Below are positions 56,134 to 64,000 of a DNA stretch of 64,000 nt, in pieces (within the stretch, counting starts at the first letter, position 1; every line of letters begins with the position of its first letter). Origin of the DNA: Larix kaempferi. Lineage: Eukaryota; Streptophyta; Pinopsida; Pinales; Pinaceae. The position numbers and the translations under genes are program-made. Where the stretch lies: contig BSBM01000361.1 in the NCBI GenBank assembly GCA_027924585.1, positions 70,182,501 to 70,246,500 of the forward strand, read 5' to 3'. The notes below the pieces were generated by a model that had not been told where the DNA came from, ran no database searches, and was given only the letters and a program-made list of their open reading frames with translations.

Positions 56134-57924
56134 GATAGGTCAGGTAAGTCCAGAGTAGCCAGAAAGAGAAGCCGTGGGTTACGTTGCGCGTATTGATAAT
56201 ACAGATAAGGAGTCTAAGGACTAAACTGACCATAAGCTGTACCAAGATGAAACTAACCATAGGGGGGTGTGCCGCCCGGACCATAAGGAGGTCTATTACC
56301 ATAAGGTGGTCCATTCCAATAAGGTGGGGGTCCACCTCCACCACCGGGAGGGGGCGGAGGTCTTCCGCCACCACTAGGAGGAGGTGGGGGTCCATAACCG
56401 CAATAAGGTGGCCCACCATCGACTCTGCCTGGAGGAGGTGGTGGACCACTTCCACCGCCAGAAGGATGGGGGCCCCCATCGCCTCCGCTACTGGAAGGAT
56501 GGGAGTCTCCACCACCACCACCACCACCATAGTAATTAGGTCCTCCACCACCTCCGCTTGGAGGGGGTGGTGGACCACCTCTGCCACCCAAAGGGAAATG
56601 TCCTCCTCCACTATGATAGGGTGGTCCCCCACCACCTCCACCGAGAGGGGGTAGTGGACCATTCCTACCACTGTCGAAGGGGTGAGGGATGTTGTAGGTA
56701 AAATGAGGTGGACCTCCACCAATGTTAGGTGGGGGGCCTGTCGCCTCCAGCAGGAGGTGGGGGAGGGTCGATCGGGGGTGGTGGTACTTGAGGGATAATC
56801 AGTTGGGGTCTGTGTTGCAACAAAGGTTTTTTCCCCCCATAGAGTGTATGAATTCCTGAGATAAGACATCCCATATGGTGTGTTTCCGGGATTAGGTTGG
56901 CCTGGCACAGGGTTAACAGAACCTGGATATGCTTGACTCCATGGGTGTTGAGTTACATTGACAGCCCTCCAACATGAGATAATCCTGTGGTGGATGGTCT
57001 GGCGGGTTGGGACAGTACAACGGAAGGCATGTTGGAGTTTCCTCTGCCCATGTTCTGCTTAGGAAATGGGGGTTTCCCCCCAGCCATAGCAGGATGACCA
57101 CTAATCAAAGGGTGAACCAACGTAGGTTGTTGACTAGCTACCGTAGTAATAATGTTATCAATAAGGTAACCCGAGGGAACAGAATACCCTCCCCTAAAAT
57201 TTTGAGGTGGGGGAGGAATTGGTAAAGTAACTGTGGTAGTGATGGGTGTGTGGGACTATTGTCCTTCCATCGGTCAGTTCACTTGAGGTGCAGGACTGGA
57301 CTCTTGCAAGGGTTCACTAGTCTCATTAGTGGTCACGTGGTGGGGTACTTCAGGTGATCCGGAAGATATCGGATGAACTGGGATGGGTTGGTAAGGAGGT
57401 AACGCTGGGTCTTGAATCCTCCATTGGAGACTTGACTACTGAAACTCTTCAGCCATGGAACGAAAGTGAGCCAATTGGCCACGAAAATAAGCTAAAGTGT
57501 CTTCCGGGGTGGTCTCACTGGGTGAGGATGAGGTTGAAAAATAAGCAACTAAGTGGTCTGTAGAAGATGTCCAATAAGCTTCTGAAGGACCAACAGCTGT
57601 TGTGGGGTCATTGTAGGGTTGGTTTATCCATTCCAATGATCCAGGTTCTCCCGAGATAACGGGAGGAAGGTCTTGTGAAGTGGGGGTTTGTGCTCCTTCA
57701 TCCTGCGGGGGATGAGAGGCAAGTGAATCTCGAGGAGTTTGTGGAAACAAAAGTCCTCCAACATTCAAAGTGGGGTTTTCCACTTCAGTAACTACGACCG
57801 CGTTATGCTGATCCATTCTTACCCTCAAAATAACCTCCGGATTAAGGGGATATTCGGGTGGTAAGTTCAAGATCCTACGGGATCTTTGTTGGGCCTAGCC
57901 CAACTGGGCCATTTTTGACAACAT
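56134..57924 (-). pseudogene. gag N-terminal part of Gypsy-B with Gly/Pro-rich domain
   Basis: ATG at 57,924 (MLSKMAQLG) begins a frame reading RSRRILNLPPEYPLNPEVILRVRMDQHN and continuing open for over 140 codons (57,870-57,436) to YFRGQLAHFRSMAEEFQ. After stops and shifts comes a low-complexity region (about 56,760-56,253) of GGPPPPP, GGGGGG and PPYG units. It ends LLFLATLDLPDPS at the Gypsy-A insertion and resumes at 40,436. The Gly/Pro-rich block is about 150 residues, unusually long for gag. Confidence 0.85.
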
Positions 57925-59637
57925 TTTTGAGGCTAGATGGAGTTGAGTTGAGAGCAGCTTAGAAAATAAGTAAATTTTGGCTAAAGTATTGGGGGTACTG
58001 CGAAGAAGTGCACAGTACCAAGTTTTGAAGGATGCTACGAAGATCAGCACTGAACAGGTTCAGTGCTGCGAAGGTAGTAGGCCATGTGGAGCCAGTAAAG
58101 TTGTGTACTGGAGGGAGGATGACCAGATGGAATGGATAGACAGGCGATGGTCTACTTTTGGTAAGACTGCTGGAAAGATGCCGAGTTGAGGGCATAAGCA
58201 GATTAGGAAGGCGGCCGACTATACGAGTCTGTTAAGTAGAGGGAGGATTGGGAAAGTGACAGTTCAGTGTACAGTAGAGTACGTGATCGTTAAGGGGAAA
58301 ATGGCGGATGGACAATGACTGGAGCTGAGCCAGTTGTACGTGGTTGTTAGAGGATGGACAAACTGTAGGGAAAGCAGCTGGGAGCTGAGCCAGTCGCACG
58401 AGTCTGTTAGTGCAAGGGCAGCTTGAAATGGACTATCTGTTGGTGTGCGCACAACAGGAAGGATGAAAGCGATGGGTCTAAGGCGTGGAGGATTGCCACG
58501 ATAGCAGAATCACTACCAGAAGCCTGCATGATGGTTCAGAGGAACCGTAGTGGTTTGGAAACTGTAAGGGTTTCGGTCTTCAATATTGTAAAGACACGAC
58601 CTTCAGGCGTGATCTATTTAAGAAGACCATTTTTGTATAGGAAGGTTTGGTCAAGGTAAAGGGTCGTTTTTGATGGTTGTTATGGTGATCATATTGTATT
58701 GTAATATCTTTAAAATCAAGAATAGATTGTAAAGGCTCTGCAGCTTAGTGCGCAGAGACCTATCTGAGCAAGAAGAGAGCCGCAACCGAGTGCGCGGCTA
58801 AGAATTGTGACCCTTCCTTAACAGAAATATCAAACACAGTTCTTGTGGATGTAGCTTTCCAACTGGGGGAGTGAACCACGTTAAATAGTGTGTTGAGTGA
58901 CTGAATGTTTATATGTGTGTTTGCATTTATCTGTTTCTGTAGTTAGATGTCTAAATATTTGCTCACAATCTATTATGAGGAGGCTTTTATCTGCATTTTC
59001 CATCAAGAGAGTATGGAATGATATGTTAAGCCTGCATGAATAGATGTATGGTTAACATTATCTTTGCTTCTAAGGACAGTGAATCTATCATCTACTCGAG
59101 TATGGGGAAAGTCGTTTATGTGTCTGAATGAATGCAGTCAATGAATGTATAACAATTATTTTGCACCTGAGGGTTATGCTTAAAATCGTAACATTCTAAG
59201 TGTGTGTCATGATCACTAAGTAGTAAGTTAGCTATGTGTATGACTGAGTGGATAAGTAGTATTCAATTCACTACCTTAAGAATTTTGCACTTAGTCCAAG
59301 TATAGGAGATCAAGTGGCAGTGTTCGCAGTGTAGCCTCAAGTTCTGCATTAAGGAGGAAGGTAGTGGTGCGGACCGCAATGTTGGTCATCGCCGCATAGT
59401 CCAACCCTCGCAGCACATAGCTGGTGTGCTGCCGTGGACTTCGTCATAGCCATCAACTCATCACTCACTGTGGACATCTGAGTCTGCAGTGCCCCATTAG
59501 AAACACCTCGGGTGAGACCTCAGCCTGCTCGCGGGCTGTTGCCAAAAGGACCGGTGCAAAGGGGTTTTTTTGGTTTAAGGTAACTGCGCAAAACCTAGGT
59601 CTTCATAAAACCTCTTGTCAGCATTGTATAGCCAACA
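57925..59637 (+). repeat. Probable 5' LTR of Gypsy-C joined to Gypsy-B leader (boundary unknown)
   Basis: The 3' border is suggested by GCCAACA|AATGG at 59,637, the same border style as Gypsy-A. A TATA-like CTATTTAAG at about 58,613 and a T/A-rich transcript-end-like region at 58,680-58,730 fit a plus-strand LTR. The left border and the junction with the Gypsy-B leader lie somewhere between about 57,930 and 58,600 and cannot be placed without a second copy. No coding match was found. Confidence 0.45.
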
Positions 59638-59683
59638 AATGGTTCTATTGCCATGCTAGAATCCATGATGAGTTCCAGTTGTG

Positions 59684-61790
59684 ATGAGCGACGAAGAGCC
59701 TGAGTTCCTGGAAGGTTCATTGAACTGGCATCCTGAGAAGACAGAAATCCAGGCTTGGTGCGATAAGACCATAAGAGACTTTAAAAGACAAGAGAATAGA
59801 CATTCGCATCTAAGTGACACATAGTGGTTGGATAGATATCTATTGGATGACATTCACGAGATTTTCTAGGCTACATTTCTGAACAAGTTGCACGCATGGA
59901 TCTCATGGCTCGTAGAAAAGAAAATGTGTTTTCAAGGAGGTGTTCCTACAGAGTGGAATTCTGAGCTCATATCACAGCTCAAAGCAATATACAATGCATT
60001 GACGCACGCAGTGGATTTTTGGGTCGATCATATGCTAGAAGGCTTTGTCATAGAGTTTGCTATGGATACACTCAAATCCTACAGCCAAGTAGAAGTACAC
60101 TTTTTCAGAGGTTTCCAAGGTAAGTTCCTGAATAATCTCAGTCTATACATTAACATGCTCTTAGCTGAGAAAGGTGTTTTAAGAATGCAGTAATTTTTTC
60201 AAGTTGTCATGGTAAATAGCATTTATAGCGATTCCGATGAAGATACTCACAACTTAAGAAATGGGAAAAGGTACAAGTTCAATAAGAATCCTAGAGGCTC
60301 TGGACTCCACGTAGATACTGAGATTCCCTCTGACATTGAAAACGAAGCCACACCGCCATTTACCCCTCAGAATCCTCCACTTGCAGAGCCCACCCCACCG
60401 AATATACATCCTAGTATGTCTACCCCTATACACCCATTTTTTTTTACTGTGTAGTGTCCTTTACGATAGCCTAGCACCCCTTATGGCACACCTTAGGGTG
60501 CCCCTTCAAGTGCTACAACTCCCCCAGAGCCATGGCCCATACGGATATGAAGCTGCCTATATTTAAAGGGACGGGTCTAGAAGACCTTGATCAACATTGG
60601 TTCCTTTGTGAAGCTTTATGGAGTGTCAGACAGATCCAAGATGATGATGAGAAGAAAGCCCAGCTTATTACTACATTCATAGATAGAGCACTGCACTGGT
60701 TCATGAAGTATTCTACCACACAGCCCAGGACCCTGGCAGAGATTAAAGCTGCGCTGATAGCAGATTTTGAGAAACCAAAGTCTGAGTCTTAGTGTATAAC
60801 TGAGCTGAAGGAAATCAAGCAGAGACCGACAGAATCGATCTAGGAATTTGACTAGAAGTTCAAGACACTCTTGGACCAGGTGAGCTTTGTCATAGGCCCC
60901 GAACAACATAAAGAATGGTTCATTGCTACGCTATTACCGCACATCAAGTTACCATTGATGCAGCAGAAGATTACATTGCAGGAAAAGGTCTTGGAAATCA
61001 CGATGAAGTTGGAGGCTTCACCGGTCGGTGAGTCTAGTTCTGGGATGACGCAGATTCAAAACCAGCTTACCACCCTGACATTAGAGCTATAGAGCATGAA
61101 GAATGGAAAAGAGCAGCGATATGAACCTCATCACGATATTTGGTGCACGAGTTGCAAAGGAGAAGGTCATGACCAGGAGCATTGTCCCCTATACTACGAC
61201 TATCTCGGCAGTGGTGCGCCTAACCCCATCAATCAGAACTAGGCACCTTGGTTTGAGATCTAGAACTACCAGTCATAGAACTGAAGATTGTTAACTAATA
61301 AAGAAATATGTCAAGACACCTAAGAATCTATATTGTAATTTCTGCAAATCAGTTGGACATGATGAATCTAACTGCTGCGCCTATGAACTAATGAATGAAA
61401 TAAAGTGCGACATGGATTCAATGAGAGGTGTTGGCCTGTACAAAGTGTAAGAAGATAACTAGCCAAAGCAAGAAAGCATGCATTATGATCAATCTGCCTA
61501 TAGAGGCCGTGGTGGTGGATACCGTGGTAGAGGAAGAAATTCCGGCCTAGTACAAGGAAGAGGCTGCAGTGGGGTCATCTGCTATAACTGTGGCCAGCTA
61601 GGTCACGTATCCAGAGAATGTATAAATCCCTGCACCACCTGTAATTATTGTAAATCATTTGAGCATGTGATAGAAGATTGCCCGGTGCTAGAGATAGATA
61701 TGCAGAAAAGAAGAACGACAGATGCACCAGCCCCGAACATCCAGTGGATTGCATTAGAGAACAGAGGGCCCTCTTGAAACGATATGGGTA
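59684..61790 (+). pseudogene. gag of Gypsy-C with four CCHC zinc knuckles
   Basis: Starts MSDEEPEFLEGSLNW (59,684). The N-terminal part is alpha-helical-looking (open 101 codons at 59,888-60,193). The capsid-like part reads LPIFKGTGLEDLDQHWFLCEALW and LITTFIDRALHWFMKYS (from 60,547). Four C-x2-C-x4-H-x4-C motifs follow: CTSCKGEGHDQEHC (about 61,145), CNFCKSVGHDESNC (about 61,334), CYNCGQLGHVSREC (about 61,580) and CNYCKSFEHVIEDC (about 61,640). A GRGGGYRGRGR segment lies before the third. Stops are scattered (60,452, 60,790, 60,841, 61,090 and others). Confidence 0.88.
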
Positions 61791-61853
61791 AGAAAAGCTC
61801 CAGGAAAGACGCCTACTCTGGACCTGAAGAAGAACAAAGAAGATTTTGTTGAT

Positions 61854-62558
61854 GTGTGGGATACCTTCAGAGAACCAGCGCCTAAATCTCCAAGGATCCC
61901 GTTGCGCAGTGAAGTACCACATGTTGAAGATACACCTACTGCGTATGAGAATACAAGACATAAAGTGGATGCTACCACCTATGTTTCACAGTTCCTAAGA
62001 AGATGCATGAAGCTGCTAAAAAATGAAAACACGATAGCAGAGCTAGAGAAGCTCATAAATCTATATGAACCACAAATAGAAGCAGAAACTTCTGAGGGCG
62101 CAGTACATCATATAAAGAAAAATAGGAGGTTGGGCCATGAGATGAGGCTCACTACGCAGATACGAGACTTTGAGATGGATGAAGTGATCCTTGATCTAGG
62201 ATCAAAAGTAAATGTCTTGACCAAGCAGACATGGCAACAGATGGGTCGACCAAAGCTGTCATGGTCACCTATCCAGCTGAGAATGGCCAACCAAGAGAAA
62301 GTTATACCATTGGGCCGCTTAGCCAGTGTTGTGGTTGATTTTGATGGAGTACAAAGCCATGTGGACTTTGAAGTCATCGAGATTGTTGACGATACCCAGC
62401 CCTTTCCTGCGCTATTAGGAATTGACTGGGCTATTGACAATTTATCCATTATAAATTTGAAAACAAAGAAGATGATATTCGAAGGAAAGCATCTACAGGT
62501 TATCGCACTAATGGATCCTGTAGATGGGAACAGATATAGTGAGCCGATTCAAAAATAA
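61854..62558 (+). pseudogene. Protease of Gypsy-C
   Basis: An open 234-codon stretch. EVILDLGSKVNVLTKQTW (about 62,183) is the retropepsin active site, with Leu where Ser or Thr normally follows the catalytic Asp. ALLGIDWAIDNLSI (about 62,410) is the second conserved block. It ends at TAA 62,556. Upstream residues link gag to protease. Confidence 0.85.
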
Positions 62559-62573
62559 GATAAGGCTCAGGAC

Positions 62574-63060
62574 TTGGACCAGCTCTACCAGATGACTGCG
62601 AACCAAGAGGATTACATTAATCCTACTATGGATGGTGCACTCAGCTGGAGATGCGATAGCTCCTGTGTTTCTGACTCGGATTCTGGACTGGAAAACTGGC
62701 AGAATCGCATGCATGAAGTGTCAGCTAGAAGTTGCGCGCTGGTCACGAAATCACTGCGCTGGATTGGAAAGCAGGTAAGTTTGATCCCTACATTTGATGG
62801 TTCTGCTAACATTTATACTTTTATTCAAGACTATACTATAGAAGTTCTAGAGAGCACTGGTGGCCAGCATTGGATATGGCGCTGCGTAGCATACTTGCCA
62901 GATGGTGGGCCTCGCACAAACAGATATTGATCACTTGGGATCAATGCAGAACAAAGATGCAGATTCAGTTCACAGAAAGGGTTGCCATACCCTTTGAGAA
63001 GCTCAATGGGAAGACATATCCTAGGTAACATTTGGAAGTCTGTTCGTAGGCATGGGCAAA
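62574..63060 (+). pseudogene. Second gag-like segment where RT should be
   Basis: Reads RSCALVTKSLRWIGKQVSLIPTFDGSANIYTFIQDYTIEV (from about 62,730), then in a shifted frame ALDMALRSILARWWASHKQ (about 62,869) and WDQCRTKMQIQFTERV. The pattern of an entry motif (PTFDGS), a Trp-Trp core and a basic end resembles the capsid region of a different gypsy lineage. No RT motif exists between protease and RNase H. Confidence 0.6.
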
Positions 63061-64000
63061 GTCGTTTCATGTTCATGTGGATGCATCATGCATTTCCCTC
63101 AGTATTGTGTTAGCTCAGCCAGGAGAAGCGGGTATTGACCACCCCATCACATTTTCTAGTAGAAAGCTATCTTCAGCAGAGAAGAACTATACCACCACTG
63201 AGCGGGAAGGACTTGCGATGGTATATGCCCTTCAGAAGTTCAGACATTATTTACTTGGTGCGTACTTCCTTATGTTCACTGATCATTCTGCATTGAAGTA
63301 CCTAGTCAACAAGCCAATGTTAGGGGGCCGTATATGTAGATGGCTATTGCTATTCCAGAAGTACGACTTTGAGATCATTGTTAAACCTAGTAGGCCGAAT
63401 TTGGGACCTGACCACCTCTCTAGAATGGAGTCAGGAGACGAGCCAACGAACATTGAAGATAGTCTTCCCGATGCACAGTTGTTTGCTATACAGATTGCAG
63501 ATGATTACTATAAGGATATCATTGATTTTCTTACAATAGGGCTGACACCACAAGAATTTTTGTTTAGTAGAAGAAGCAGATAGTAGTCCGCACCTTGGAT
63601 TTCACTATTATTGTAGGATAGTTATACAAACTCGGACCAGATGAAGTCCTATGCAGATGTGTACTTGACCATGAGAAACCATATATACTAGCAGATGCGC
63701 ATTCAAGGATCGCGAGAGGTCATTACGCAGGAAAGGCTACTGCGCGAAAGATGCTACGCGTAGGGATGTGGTGGCCTACCATCCACAAAGAATCTAAGGA
63801 ATACTATAGGAAATGCAATGTCTGTCAGAGGATAGGGAAGTCGTCGCGGAGATACAAAATGCCACTGAACCCGTAGTTGACCTTACAGGCTTTTGAGAAG
63901 TGGGAAATTGACTTTGTGGGACCTATAAACCCACCAGGGAAGAGAATTGGTGTGAGGCATATCATTACTGCCATGGATTACCTCACCAGGTGGGCAGAAG
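63061..64000 (+). pseudogene. RNase H and partial integrase of Gypsy-C
   Basis: RNase H: VHVDASCISLSIVLAQPG (first Asp), ITFSSRKLSSAEKNYTTTEREGLAMVYALQKFRHYLLG, FTDHSALKYLVNKP and GPDHLSRM, a full set of catalytic acidic positions in one open frame of 168 codons. After stops near 63,583-63,620, integrase reads ADAHSRIARGHYAGKATARKML, YYRKCNVCQRIGKSS (H-H-C-C zinc region) and [17 protein letters not shown] with the first catalytic Asp, followed by [10 protein letters not shown] at the window edge. Confidence 0.93.

Larger units (their letters stand above)
31227..57924 (-). mobile_element. Gypsy-B: Tat-like Ty3/gypsy element, minus strand, split by two insertions
   Basis: Read from right to left: gag start (57,924), Gly/Pro-rich gag region, [Gypsy-A insertion 40,437-56,128], gag core, zinc knuckle, protease, [solo LTR 37,299-37,976], RT, RNase H, integrase, and a second archaeal-type RNase H, with an antisense gene in its 3' non-coding region. 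Without the insertions the internal region is about 10.3 kb. Stops and catalytic losses (RT YLDN for YLDD) show it is dead. The dual RNase H and antisense gene fit the Tat lineage of plant gypsy elements. The 5' LTR is not visible; the right end may be truncated by Gypsy-C. Confidence 0.88.
59638..64000 (+). mobile_element. Gypsy-C: partial Ty3/gypsy element lacking RT, running off the window
   Basis: Order: primer site-like TGGTTCTATTGCC (59,640), gag with four zinc knuckles, protease, a second gag-like segment in place of RT, RNase H, and the first part of integrase. The element continues beyond 64,000. Many stops and frameshifts. Confidence 0.9.

Noticed and set aside
56184-56654. Plus-strand 156-codon frame rich in Thr, Arg and Trp
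   Set aside because: It is the shadow of the Gly/Pro-rich gag repeat on the opposite strand.

Overview
The window looks like a repeat-filled intergenic stretch of a large-genome seed plant, most likely a gymnosperm. That is inferred from nested plant-type Ty3/gypsy and Ty1/copia elements, AT-rich spacers, and decayed pieces of conserved plant nuclear genes that in three cases keep their introns. I see no intact host gene. The only long, undamaged reading frames belong to retrotransposons.

Left part (1-28,110). Two copies of one internally deleted chromovirus-like gypsy family lie at 1-2,571 (partial) and 22,466-26,865 (complete, two 432-bp LTRs). They share the same missing pieces of pol, so the deleted form itself appears to have been copied. 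Between them lie pieces of four host genes: exportin-2/CAS (5,475-8,345), a ZFWD-type CCCH/WD40 protein (9,127-9,700), SOF1/DCAF13 (12,195-12,540, minus strand) and the SNF2 helicase ATRX (19,833-21,191). A CACTA-type subterminal hairpin array (16,120-16,944) ends inside a copia reverse-transcriptase gene, whose 3' LTR is at 18,302-18,800. A foldback MITE with CACTA-like ends occupies 27,737-28,110.

Middle and right (28,110-57,924). A minus-strand Tat-like gypsy element, here called Gypsy-B, carries gag, protease, RT, RNase H, integrase and a second archaeal-type RNase H. A gene related to plant-mobile-domain proteins runs antisense to it at 32,603-33,750. Gypsy-B is split twice. One insertion is a 678-bp solo LTR with a perfect 5-bp target duplication (37,299-37,976). 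The other is a complete 15,692-bp gypsy element, Gypsy-A (40,437-56,128), with a perfect ACTGG target duplication.

Gypsy-A is the most striking object. Its LTRs are each 4,128 bp, and each contains a protein gene of about 560 codons. The gene is intact in the 3' LTR and broken by two stops in the 5' LTR. It encodes a globular N-terminal region, a basic nuclear-localisation-like motif, an acidic middle and a C-terminal coiled coil. The internal region encodes one gag-pol frame with only two in-frame stops. Its domain order is unusual: protease, archaeal-type RNase H, RT, degenerate gypsy RNase H, integrase.

Right end (about 58,000-64,000). A third gypsy element, Gypsy-C, runs in plus orientation off the window. 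It has four CCHC zinc knuckles in gag, no recognisable RT, and a second gag-like segment where RT should be. All homology calls come from reading translated motifs; no database search was run.
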